The notes under the pieces: model-generated
The model's database searches: none
Seen by the model: only the letters and a program-made list of their open reading frames with translations
Told to the model about the DNA's origin: nothing
Source: JAXDLW01 sp050998755
Lineage (GTDB): Bacteria > Chloroflexota > Dormibacteria > DASZGP01
NCBI GenBank assembly: GCA_050998755.1
Contig: JBPCPW010000087.1
Location: forward strand, 1-12,451
DNA: 12,451 bases
Direction: 5' to 3'
Made by a program: the position numbers and the translations under genes
In this document: in pieces, positions 1 to 12,131 of the stretch
How the letters are laid out: the number at the start of each line of letters is the position of its first letter
How positions within the stretch are numbered: position 1 is the stretch's first letter

Positions 1-132
1 CGCCAAACTGCCTCAGGGCCACGCCCGTCACTCCGTTCGGCTCCCAGGCCTGCCCTCCCCGCGAGCCAAGCCCCAATTCGCGGGATGATGGATCTCAGGT
101 TGGCGCAGAATTACGCGACTGCCTCAAACTAA
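1..132. other. Upstream region of the poly-HAMP kinase gene
   Basis: This 132-base leader has no convincing coding region. It holds a perfect 7-bp inverted repeat at 58-84 (listed separately). The in-frame codon directly before the kinase ATG is TAA (130-132), so the kinase cannot start upstream of 133. I see no Shine-Dalgarno in the last 20 bases. A weak -10-like CAGAAT lies at 106-111 but has no clear -35 partner, so the promoter is not assigned with confidence. Confidence 0.5.
58..84. repeat. Perfect 7-bp inverted repeat upstream of the kinase gene
   Basis: CCCGCGA at 58-64 pairs exactly with TCGCGGG at 78-84 across a 13-base loop. It lies 48 bases before the kinase start codon. No T-run follows, so it does not look like an intrinsic terminator of an upstream gene. 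It could be an operator or an mRNA leader hairpin, or chance in GC-rich DNA. Confidence 0.45.
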
Positions 133-5558
<5,426 letters not shown>

Positions 5559-5574
<16 letters not shown>

Positions 5575-6434
5575 ACGCCGCTCTGCCGGACCTAGGCCGG
5601 GCGGCGCCTGACGCGCGGGAGCTCGAGCGCATCGAGGTGGACCTGCTGCTCGAGGGAGTGCACCAGCACTACGGCTTCGACTTCCGCAAATACGCCGCCG
5701 CCCCCCTGCGCCGCGGCATCCGCAACGCGATGTCTGCGGAGGGGGTGGCAACGGTCTCAGGGCTGCAGGAGCGAGTCCTCCACGAGCCGGCCAGCATGCA
5801 TCGTTTCCTGGGCTGCGTCGGGGTGCATGTGACCGCGCTCTTCCGGGAGCCACCGATGTTCGCGGCCCTGCTGACGGAGGTCTTTCCCCTGCTGCGGACG
5901 TACCCGTCGGTGCGTATCTGGATCGCCGGCTGCGCCACCGGCGAAGAAGCCTACTCCCTGGCAGTCCTGCTCGACCAGGCGGAAATACTTGGACGATGCC
6001 GGATCTATGCCACCGACATGAATGCCGAGGCGCTGCAACAGGGCCGCCGCGGAACCTACCCCGCGCTGTCGGTGGAATCCGCCCAGGTCCGCTTTACGGA
6101 GTCCGGCGGCGCCGGGGACCTGGAATCGTACGCTCGCCGCAGCAGCCGCGCGGCGACCTTTGCCGCCCGCCTGCGCAGCCACGTCACCTGGGCCGAACAC
6201 AACCTGGTCAGCGACGCATCGTTCAACGAATTCCACCTGGTCATCTGCTCCAACGTGCTGATCTACTTCGACCGGCAGTTGCAGGTCCAGGTACACCGGC
6301 TGCTTGATGAGAGCGTGGTCGCCGGCGGGTTCCTTGCGGTCAGTTGCCGGGAGACGCTGGGTGGCAGCCTGGTAAAGGGCAGCTACCGCCGGGTCACGCC
6401 CCTGGCTTCGGTGTTCCAGAAGGTGCGGACGTGA
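5559..6434 (+). CDS. cheR: CheR-type SAM-dependent protein-glutamate methyltransferase
   Basis: Predicted cytosolic methyltransferase of 291 aa that would transfer a methyl group from S-adenosylmethionine to glutamate side chains of a signalling protein. An N-terminal helical CheR_N segment begins near residue 20 and ends in VTALFRE (91-97). The SAM-binding core has AGCATGEEAYS (123-133), then an ATDMN segment, and ICSNVLIYFD (229-238), matching the CheR ICRNVLIYF motif except that Ser231 replaces the usual Arg. It has no C-terminal TPR or pentapeptide-tethering extension. The ATG lies inside the end of the kinase gene (16-base overlap) with no clear Shine-Dalgarno, so translational coupling is likely. 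It overlaps the next gene by four bases. No chemoreceptor or CheB is present in the window, so the substrate is unknown; the neighbouring kinases are candidates by inference only. Confidence 0.92.
6418..6423 (+). promoter_or_regulatory. Ribosome binding site deciding the GTG start at 6431
   Basis: AGAAGG lies seven bases before GTG 6431, inside the last codons of the CheR gene. Together with the GTGA start-stop overlap (6431-6434) it supports 6431 as the start of the receiver-kinase gene rather than the in-frame ATG at 6344. Confidence 0.65.
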
Positions 6435-7654
6435 TACCGGACGTGGCGCAAGCCAACATCCTGGTGGTCGACGACAACCCCAGCAAGCTGCTGGCGCTCC
6501 GGGTCGTGCTGCAACCGCTCGGACAGAATATCGTGGAGGCCCGCTCCGGGACGGACGCCCTGCGCCAGCTGCTCAAGGAGGATTTCGCCGTCATCCTGCT
6601 GGACGTCCGAATGCCGGACATGGACGGTTACGAGACCGCCGAGATGATCCGCCACCGCCAACGCTCTGAGGTCACCCCGATCATCTTCGTGACGGCCTTC
6701 GACAAGGGCGAGACGCAGATGTCGCGTGGCTATTCGCTGGGTGCGGTCGACTTCGTCTTCGCCCCCATCGTCCCGGAGGTCTTGCGTGCGAAGGTCTCGG
6801 TATTCGTCGACCTCAACAGGAAGACCGAGGAGCTCAAGCGCATCGCCCAGCGCAATGCCCAGCTCCTCGAGGACGCACAGGAGGCCAGCCGCAGCAAGAG
6901 CGCCTTCCTGAACATGGCGGCCCATGAACTGCGCACCCCGCTCTCGGTGCTGCGGGGCTACATCTCCATGCTCTTGGACGGCACGTTGGGCGAGCTCAAC
7001 GAGAGCTGGCAGAGGCCGATGGAGATCATCAACTGGAAGGCCGAGGAGCTGAACGAATTGGTCAACGACCTCCTGTTCGCGGCCCGGGTGGATGCCGGCA
7101 GCATTCCCGCTGAGGTGGTCACGGTCGACCTGCGCGAAGCCGTCGAGCAGGCTGTCGAGCGGGCCAGGCCGCGCGCCCAGCTCCTGCAGGCGGAGACCAT
7201 CTGCCAGTTGCCCGCGGACGCGGTAATGGTGGACGTCGACGAGGACCACCTGCGCCGCATCCTCGACAATCTGCTGAATAACGCGCTGACCTATGCCTCC
7301 GGGCCGCCGTGGGTCGAGGTCACAGTCCGCACCGACCCCCAACCCCACGTCCGGGTGGCGGACCGCGGGATCGGCGTCCCGGCGATAGAGCGCGAACACA
7401 TCTTCGAGCGCTTCTATCGGGTCAACGACACCACCATCGGTCCCCAGGCGGGCACCGGGCTCGGCCTTTACATCAGCCGCGGCCTGGCCGAACGCCACCA
7501 GGGCTCATTGCACCTGCGGGAGAGCGAGGCTGGTCAGGGCAGCCTCTTCGTCCTGAGCCTTCCCGCCTCGTCGACCGCCTTCCCCCGCCCGCGCGCCAAC
7601 GGGGGAAGGACCCGCGACCGGCGCGTGGCAACCGGCGGCCGGCGGAAAGAGTAG
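6431..7654 (+). CDS. Receiver-histidine kinase (REC-HisKA-HATPase)
   Basis: Soluble two-component protein of 407 aa from the GTG start. The N-terminal receiver has acidic residues D14/D15 and phospho-acceptor D58 in LLDVRMPDMDG. Its usual switch Lys-Pro is replaced: the segment reads VDFVFAPIVPEVL, with Ala where Lys is expected. A short helical linker (about 125-155) leads to HisKA with H165 in AAHELRTPLS. The HATPase has N284, D311 in DRGIG and G341 in AGTGLGL. The C-terminal 25 residues are basic and probably disordered. The likely role is a kinase whose activity is set by its own receiver, which could be phosphorylated by the large hybrid kinase encoded at the start of the operon; this link is inferred from the operon. 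The GTG overlaps the CheR stop (GTGA) and has its own Shine-Dalgarno. The gene converges on the next, four bases away. Confidence 0.93.
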   Translation: MIPDVAQANILVVDDNPSKLLALRVVLQPLGQNIVEARSGTDALRQLLKEDFAVILLDVRMPDMDGYETAEMIRHRQRSEVTPIIFVTAFDKGETQMSRGYSLGAVDFVFAPIVPEVLRAKVSVFVDLNRKTEELKRIAQRNAQLLEDAQEASRSKSAFLNMAAHELRTPLSVLRGYISMLLDGTLGELNESWQRPMEIINWKAEELNELVNDLLFAARVDAGSIPAEVVTVDLREAVEQAVERARPRAQLLQAETICQLPADAVMVDVDEDHLRRILDNLLNNALTYASGPPWVEVTVRTDPQPHVRVADRGIGVPAIEREHIFERFYRVNDTTIGPQAGTGLGLYISRGLAERHQGSLHLRESEAGQGSLFVLSLPASSTAFPRPRANGGRTRDRRVATGGRRKE

Positions 7655-7658
7655 GCGG

Positions 7659-8129
7659 TCACGGCGAGAGCGGCTCAAGGTACTCGCGATGCGTCTCGTA
7701 GTGGCGCGAGGTATCCCACAGGATCGTCTCGGCGAGCGCCTCCCCGCCCAGCCACGGCCAACGATCGCCGGCGAACAGCTCCTCGCCGGTGACAGGCTCG
7801 AGGGCCGCCAGCAGCCGGGCCAATGATTCTTTGAACTTCCTCCGCGTGACCTCGGCAGGGTCGTGCAGATGCTCGCGGTGAGTCCGCTCGTTGACCGCTT
7901 CGGTGGTGTTCCCAAGATCGGCCTCATCGTACGGCTGGCGTCCCGCTCGGAGGGCCTCGATCACGACCGCGGAGCGGTCGTGCCACCATGCCATATGGGC
8001 GACCAGGTCCTTGCCCGTCCAGTCGTCCATCACTGCCTCGAGCAGCCGATCGTCGGGGATGCGCTCAATCACCCCAGCCATCCGCTGGTGTGCCTCCCGG
8101 ATCGTGCGGATCAGCTCCGACTTGTCCAC
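7659..8129 (-). CDS. ClbS/DfsB-like four-helix protein (DinB superfamily)
   Basis: Small protein of 156 aa, typical length for DinB / ClbS-DfsB four-helix bundles. The family pattern is clear: an N-terminal helix beginning DKSELIRTI, then DDWTGKDLVAHMAWWHD, then WPWLGG and a final HYETHREYL helix. H45, H143 and H147 are placed like the three-histidine metal site of DinB-superfamily proteins. ClbS itself protects against colibactin, but most family members have no known substrate, so a thiol-transferase, hydrolase or self-resistance role is open. The start is GTG (8129-8127). A TACGAT -10 box lies seven bases upstream with no Shine-Dalgarno, so a leaderless transcript is likely and the gene probably has its own promoter although the beta-helix gene lies only 60 bases upstream on the same strand. 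Confidence 0.87.
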   Translation of the reverse strand: MDKSELIRTIREAHQRMAGVIERIPDDRLLEAVMDDWTGKDLVAHMAWWHDRSAVVIEALRAGRQPYDEADLGNTTEAVNERTHREHLHDPAEVTRRKFKESLARLLAALEPVTGEELFAGDRWPWLGGEALAETILWDTSRHYETHREYLEPLSP

Positions 8130-8136
8130 CGACCGA

Positions 8137-8142
8137 ATCGTA
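8137..8142 (-). promoter_or_regulatory. -10 box (TACGAT) for leaderless ClbS/DfsB-like gene
   Basis: On the minus strand TACGAT is followed by seven bases and then the GTG start. This places the expected transcription start at or next to the first base of the start codon. No good -35 hexamer is seen at 16-19 bases further upstream. Confidence 0.55.
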
Positions 8143-8189
8143 TCTGTCCAGGGCCTGCGCAGCCCGTAGTCAGGCTCGGCATCGAATAC

Positions 8190-9749
8190 TCAGCCTCTCA
8201 AACGTCGGCCTCGCCGGGCTGCAGGGACGATGCCTCCGATGAGCAGGGCGGCGAGAAGGAGGACCAGTACCGGGAGACCACGGTCATGGCCGCGACCGCC
8301 GGCTCGGGGGAGGACGGGAGTCGGCGCCGCAGAAGGTGTAGTGGCGGCCGCGACCATGAGTTCAAAGGCGCCTATGTCGCACCTCGCGCCCTGCGGTCGA
8401 GCAATGCCCCGCTCGTCAGTGGCCGGAGGCGGACACGTTGTGAAGTCGGCGTCCAGCGCCGGGCTCCCAGCGCTGATCGCGCGGGTCGGCGCGGGCCCTC
8501 CATTGGCGGCCAGAGGACCGAGCGCGGGGTCGGTTGACGACTTGTCGGCGGCAGCCCCGAATTTGCACGTGGTGCCCGAGTCGATGTTGCTGCCCTTGGA
8601 GGTGATCGTTCCGCTCTGTTTGAGCCCGCAGTTGTCGGGCGTGTTGACCGAGAGGATCGACGCCTGCACCGAGGTCGTGCCATCCAGTGTGCCCGACAGG
8701 AGCCCGCCGCCGGTAGTCACCGAGGAGTTGTTCGCGATCGTGTCATTGAGCAGCGTGCTGCCACCAGTGAAGTCAGTGAATCCCCCACCGCCGGCCACCG
8801 AGTCGTTGTTGCTTACGGTGACATTGATCAGAGTGTCGCCGTTTCCGTTGGCCAGCCAGCCACCACCGAAATCGTTGGTGCTCTTGGCGTGGTTGGATCG
8901 GAGCGTGGAGCGCGTGAGGGTGGCGGGTCCGCTTTCATCAACGACACCCCCGCCGCCGCCCGAGGTGTTGTCATGGATGTCGAGTGAGTCCATGGTTGCG
9001 GCGGCGTTGTTGACGGCACCGTTGTTGACGGCGATTCCACCGCCTTCGCCGAGCCCGTCACCAGGCTTGAAACTGGCGACGTTGTTGCTGACAACTCCGC
9101 CGTTAAAGACCAGGGTGCCCCGGCTGCCAACGCCGCCGCCCACCAGCGAACTGACGTCGGCCGAACCCTTATTACCATCGATCACGACATTGGTGAGGGT
9201 GACGACCGCCGTGTTGTTATCACCGGATATGCCACCCCCGGTCGGCGAATCACCAACCTGGTTGGTGATCGCCACGGTGTTATTGCGCACGGTGCTGTTG
9301 CTGAGCGTCAGCCTTCCCAGCACTTCGATCCCACCACCCGCCCTGTTTGTTCCAGAGGCCACGAACGAGCCGTGCTGCACGGTGACGCCGGACATGGCCA
9401 GGACACCTCCGGACCCCACCTGGAGGACGCGACTCTGGTTGTTTCCGTCGATGATCGTCGTGGCTGAGCCCGCGCCCGAAATCGTCATAGCCGACGTTGC
9501 AACCAGTTGTCCCCGCGTCAGGGTGTAGGTCCCGCTGGGAACGCTGATGGTATCTCCGCTATCCCCGTTCGCTTTGACAATCGCGGCGCGGAGGCTGCAC
9601 GTCGAGGGGCATGTATCTCCGACGAGGTCATCCTGTACATTGACGGCGATAGACGACGCAGCCAGGGCCGGCATCGGAAAAGGCATCAGCATGAAGCTGA
9701 ACGCGGCGACCAACAGGGCCAGCCGTTTCCCGAAAGTAAAGTGGGTCAT
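8190..9749 (-). CDS. Secreted parallel beta-helix surface protein (CSLREA / choice-of-anchor Q type)
   Basis: Exported protein of 519 aa. The N-terminus is a classical signal peptide (GKR, hydrophobic core, cleavage predicted after PALA at residue 30). A CSLREA-type motif follows (CSLRAA, 51-56, with Ala in place of the usual Glu). Residues about 65-420 are Ser/Thr/Asn/Gly-rich with recurring strands such as LTNVVIDGN, LINVTVSNN and LLNDTIANN, the pattern of a right-handed parallel beta-helix with turns of about 20-30 residues. The end of the fold has the choice-of-anchor-Q signature, finishing in DIGAFE (458-463). The C-terminus has LPRAGG (480-485), a hydrophobic segment (about 491-509) and an Arg-rich tail, consistent with sortase or membrane anchoring. 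Shine-Dalgarno GGGAGG supports the ATG. No catalytic residues are recognised; adhesion or polysaccharide binding is possible. Confidence 0.9.
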   Translation of the reverse strand: MTHFTFGKRLALLVAAFSFMLMPFPMPALAASSIAVNVQDDLVGDTCPSTCSLRAAIVKANGDSGDTISVPSGTYTLTRGQLVATSAMTISGAGSATTIIDGNNQSRVLQVGSGGVLAMSGVTVQHGSFVASGTNRAGGGIEVLGRLTLSNSTVRNNTVAITNQVGDSPTGGGISGDNNTAVVTLTNVVIDGNKGSADVSSLVGGGVGSRGTLVFNGGVVSNNVASFKPGDGLGEGGGIAVNNGAVNNAAATMDSLDIHDNTSGGGGGVVDESGPATLTRSTLRSNHAKSTNDFGGGWLANGNGDTLINVTVSNNDSVAGGGGFTDFTGGSTLLNDTIANNSSVTTGGGLLSGTLDGTTSVQASILSVNTPDNCGLKQSGTITSKGSNIDSGTTCKFGAAADKSSTDPALGPLAANGGPAPTRAISAGSPALDADFTTCPPPATDERGIARPQGARCDIGAFELMVAAATTPSAAPTPVLPRAGGRGHDRGLPVLVLLLAALLIGGIVPAARRGRRLRG

Positions 9750-9754
9750 CCCGT

Positions 9755-9760
9755 CCTCCC
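9755..9760 (-). promoter_or_regulatory. Ribosome binding site of the beta-helix gene
   Basis: On the minus strand GGGAGG lies five bases upstream of the ATG at 9749. It is the strongest Shine-Dalgarno in the window and contrasts with the leaderless-type starts of its neighbours. A -10-like TATCAT lies further upstream at 9798-9803 (minus strand), which would give a leader of roughly 40 bases. Confidence 0.7.
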
Positions 9761-9855
9761 ATTTGGAATCGACCAGGACAGCGGCGATCCCAGAGCCATG
9801 ATAGAGGGAACGCAGGCACGGGCGCGCTAGCGTCGAGCGGCAGATCGGTTTGGTT

Positions 9856-9861
9856 TAGGGT
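9856..9861 (+). promoter_or_regulatory. Probable -10 box (TAGGGT) for leaderless hydrolase gene
   Basis: TAGGGT fits TANNNT and is separated by eight bases from the ATG at 9870. No Shine-Dalgarno lies between them (acagacct). The -35 region is unconvincing. Confidence 0.4.
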
Positions 9862-9869
9862 ACAGACCT

Positions 9870-10748
9870 ATGGACAGAATGATCTCCACTCCAGATGGCC
9901 GGGCGCTTCGCGTGGAGGAGGGCGGCGATCCCGCAGGCAGGCCGGTCCTCATGCATCACGGCACGCCAGGCACGGGCCACCTCTATGGTCCGCATGCCGC
10001 TGACGCGCGGGAGCGGGGCATCCGTCTGATCGCGTATGACCGGCCAGGCTACGGCGGTTCCACGGCGCAGCCAGGGCGTTCGGTCGCCGACTGTGCATTG
10101 GATGTCGTCGTAATTTCGGAGGCGCTGGGCATCGACCGGTTGGCGGTCTGGGGTGTATCGGGCGGCGGGCCGCATGCACTGGCTTGCGCAGCCCTACTCC
10201 CCGATCTTGTGGTGGCAGCCGCTTCTCTTGCCTCGATCGCTCCATACGGTGCAGCTGGTCTGGATTACTTTGCGGGCATGGGTCAGGAGAACATCGACGA
10301 CACCAGACTCACCCTGGAGGACGAACCAGCTGCGAGGGCCAAGCTGGGCGATGACCGCGACCGTATGTTGGCTCTGACGGCTGACGACATGGTCAACGCC
10401 TTCCCGACTCTCCTGTCTGCCGTGGATGCTGCTGCCCAAACCCGAGAACTAGCGGAGTACCTCGTCTGGTGTAACCGCGACGGCCTCGCCGATGGCGGGG
10501 AAGGCTGGTGGGATGATGGGATGGCGCACCTTAAGCCCTGGGGTTTCAGCTTCGAGACAATCCAGGTTCCTGTTCAGTTGTGGCACGGGCAGCATGACCA
10601 ATTCGTTCCGTACCAGCACGGGGAGTGGCTGGCTAGCAGGATTCCCGGCATCGACGCGCACCTGACGAGGGAAGACGGGCACGTCACTCTGATACAAGGG
10701 CGAATCCCCGAGGTGCACGCCTGGCTCTTGGGGCGCTTTCCAACGTAG
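9870..10748 (+). CDS. Alpha/beta-hydrolase fold protein
   Basis: Serine hydrolase of 292 aa, normal length for the AB hydrolase-1 family, without signal peptide, so probably cytosolic. The oxyanion-hole loop is HGTPG (30-34). The nucleophile elbow is GVSGGG with S97. The acid is D243 in HGQHDQFVP and the base is H271 in EDGHV, so the catalytic triad is complete. Residues about 125-225 form a helical cap. HGTPG and YDRPGYGGS are common in haloalkane-dehalogenase, epoxide-hydrolase and proline-iminopeptidase-like members, but the nucleophile is Ser, which argues against dehalogenase or epoxide hydrolase chemistry and for esterase, lactonase or peptidase. The substrate cannot be told. It stands alone: divergent from the beta-helix gene and separated by 118 bases from the transport operon. 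The start is likely leaderless. Confidence 0.92.
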   Translation: MDRMISTPDGRALRVEEGGDPAGRPVLMHHGTPGTGHLYGPHAADARERGIRLIAYDRPGYGGSTAQPGRSVADCALDVVVISEALGIDRLAVWGVSGGGPHALACAALLPDLVVAAASLASIAPYGAAGLDYFAGMGQENIDDTRLTLEDEPAARAKLGDDRDRMLALTADDMVNAFPTLLSAVDAAAQTRELAEYLVWCNRDGLADGGEGWWDDGMAHLKPWGFSFETIQVPVQLWHGQHDQFVPYQHGEWLASRIPGIDAHLTREDGHVTLIQGRIPEVHAWLLGRFPT

Positions 10749-10795
10749 CCAGAGGGTCAAGCGCACCGCACCACACGCGTGCCTCCTCGCGGTCA

Positions 10796-10811
10796 GGCTC
10801 CTAAAAGAGCC
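10796..10811. repeat. Small inverted repeat GGCTC-CTAAAA-GAGCC
   Basis: Perfect 5-bp stem with a 6-base A-rich loop, 47 bases after the hydrolase stop and 55 bases before the binding-protein start. It lacks a following T-run, so a terminator role is weak. It is also positioned to act as an operator upstream of the transporter promoter. Confidence 0.35.
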
Positions 10812-10853
10812 CGGCCCTGGCCTGTGTCACCAACACGGGCGGTTCGGTTGCGC

Positions 10854-10859
10854 TACTGT
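10854..10859 (+). promoter_or_regulatory. -10 box (TACTGT) for leaderless binding-protein gene
   Basis: TACTGT is followed by seven bases and then GTG 10867, so transcription would begin at the start codon. No Shine-Dalgarno precedes either GTG 10867 or the in-frame ATG 10873. This favours GTG 10867. No convincing -35 is seen. Confidence 0.55.
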
Positions 10860-10866
10860 TCGCTCT

Positions 10867-12090
10867 GTGGTCATGGGAGTTCGGAGCGGCATGCGACCCG
10901 GGTTGGTCGCGGTGGCTTGCGGTCTGGCGCTCGCCGCGTGCGGCGGGACCTCGACCAGCAGCGGCCCCGCCACCTCGTCCTACCAGGGCAAGACCATCAG
11001 CCTCGGCGCCATCCTGTCGCTCACCGGCCCCGGTGCGGTCTACGGCCCCAACTCCCAGAAGGGGATGGAGCTTGCGGTCGAGCAGATCAACAAGACCGGC
11101 GGGGTCAACGGCGCCAAGATCACCCTCGAAGTCCAGGACGACGCCTCCGACAAGACCCAGTCAGCCCAGGTTGCCCAGCGCCTGATCCAGCAGGGCCAGG
11201 ACCTGGCTCTGCTGGGTCCAACCCTGTCCAACTCCGCGGTCGCCGTCCACCCGCTGGCGGAGAGCTTCAAGGTTCCAATCGTGGCGGTCAGCACCACCGG
11301 CATCCACATCGTGCCTGACTGCAATTTTCCCAAGACCGACAGGTGCGCTTACGTCTTCCGGGACAGCCTCGGGGAGCAGAACGCGATCCCGGCCAACATC
11401 AAAGCCTATGCAGACAAGGCGCACGCCAAGACCGGGGTGCTGCTGGTTGCCAACGACGACAAATTCTCCAGCGACGGGGGCAAGGTCGTGCAGCAGTCGG
11501 CCCCGACCTACGGAATCCAGCTCCTTGACACGGTGGGGTTCAGCAAGACTGACAGCGATCTCAGCCTGCCGGTCACCAAGGCGGTCCAGAAGCAACCGGA
11601 CGTCATCTTCATCACCTCCCTGGGCGGTATCCCCGCAAGGATCATGATCGAGGCCCGCAAGCAGGGATTCAAGGGCCAGTTCCTGGGCGGCAACGGATTC
11701 AACACCGCCGTGGTGTCAAAACAGGCCGGCGACGCCGGCAAGGGGGCGCAGAGCGCCAGCGCCTGGTACATCAAGAACACGTTCTCATCCAACAATGAGT
11801 TCGTCACGTCCTATCGCTCGAAGTACGGCGTCGACCCCGACCAGTTCGCCGCCCAGGGCTTCACTGGGATCCTGGTCATGGCCGACGCTGCCAAGCGCGC
11901 GGCTCTGACCTTTGGCGACGTCCCTGGCGACCGCACCCGGCTGCAGGGCGCCCTGGAGAAGGTGAGCATCGATTCGCCGCTGGGGCCGTTCCAGTTCACC
12001 GCCGACCACGACGTCAAGCAGACGATCTGGGTCATCCAGATGGACGGCCAGGGTGGCTTCTCCCTGGTCACATCCGTCAAGCCCAACTAG
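10867..12090 (+). CDS. livK: Branched-chain amino-acid type ABC transporter substrate-binding lipoprotein
   Basis: Extracytoplasmic solute receptor of 407 aa (type I periplasmic-binding fold, Peripla_BP_6 / LivK family, usual length). The N-terminus is a lipoprotein signal: Arg residues, a hydrophobic stretch and lipobox LAAC with C25 as the lipidated cysteine, followed by a Gly/Ser/Thr-rich linker. The mature domain begins near residue 40 with ISLGAILSLTGPGAVYGP, typical of the family, and contains LLGPTLSNSAVAVHPLAE, the ligand-pocket region. C152 and C160 flank a short loop and may form a disulfide. The likely ligand is a branched-chain or other amino acid, but this family also binds amides, urea and aromatic compounds, so the substrate is uncertain. 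It is followed after 41 bases by a LivH-type permease, confirming the transporter context. The start GTG is chosen from the -10 box; an ATG two codons on is equally possible for translation. Confidence 0.94.
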   Translation: MVMGVRSGMRPGLVAVACGLALAACGGTSTSSGPATSSYQGKTISLGAILSLTGPGAVYGPNSQKGMELAVEQINKTGGVNGAKITLEVQDDASDKTQSAQVAQRLIQQGQDLALLGPTLSNSAVAVHPLAESFKVPIVAVSTTGIHIVPDCNFPKTDRCAYVFRDSLGEQNAIPANIKAYADKAHAKTGVLLVANDDKFSSDGGKVVQQSAPTYGIQLLDTVGFSKTDSDLSLPVTKAVQKQPDVIFITSLGGIPARIMIEARKQGFKGQFLGGNGFNTAVVSKQAGDAGKGAQSASAWYIKNTFSSNNEFVTSYRSKYGVDPDQFAAQGFTGILVMADAAKRAALTFGDVPGDRTRLQGALEKVSIDSPLGPFQFTADHDVKQTIWVIQMDGQGGFSLVTSVKPN

Positions 12091-12101
12091 CCCGTACGGG
12101 C
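12090..12101. repeat. Perfect 12-bp palindrome between binding protein and permease
   Basis: GCCCGTACGGGC begins at the last base of the binding-protein stop codon. An alternative pairing exists between GCCCG at 12090-12094 and CGGGC at 12107-12111. In binding-protein-dependent transport operons such intergenic stem-loops often protect or attenuate the mRNA so that the binding protein exceeds the permease; here that role is inferred. Confidence 0.5.
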
Positions 12102-12131
12102 GCGGCGCGGGCTGTGCCGGTTTCCTGATCG

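Larger units (their letters stand above)
9750..9869. other. Divergent intergenic region between beta-helix and hydrolase genes
   Basis: These 120 bases must carry promoters in both directions. On the minus side I see TATCAT (9798-9803) and GGGAGG (9755-9760). On the plus side I see TAGGGT (9856-9861) just before the hydrolase ATG. An 8-bp palindrome, CGCTAGCG (9825-9832), lies between them and could be an operator, but is short enough to be chance. Confidence 0.45.
10749..10866 (+). other. Intergenic region before the amino-acid transport operon
   Basis: 118 bases between the hydrolase stop and the binding-protein start. It contains a 5-bp hairpin (GGCTC, loop CTAAAA, GAGCC) at 10796-10811 and a -10 box at 10854-10859. 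No coding potential is evident. Confidence 0.5.

Noticed and set aside
7..126. 9-bp direct repeat ACTGCCTCA at 7-15 and 118-126
   Set aside because: A short match with no further symmetry; chance in a 130-base region cannot be excluded and no attachment-site context is present.
6344..6430. Upstream ATG as start of the receiver-kinase gene
   Set aside because: It would add 29 residues of CheR-overlapping, unconserved-looking sequence. GTG 6431 has a Shine-Dalgarno at seven bases and a GTGA overlap typical of operons.
7863..8537. Plus-strand open frame of 224 codons across the ClbS/DfsB-like gene and the end of the beta-helix gene
   Set aside because: Antisense to two supported genes, with a charged, domain-free product.
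8230..9528. Plus-strand open frame of 432 codons opposite the beta-helix gene
   Set aside because: The minus-strand frame has a signal peptide, CSLREA motif, DIGAFE signature and a strong Shine-Dalgarno; the plus frame is Pro/Ser/Val-rich with none of these.
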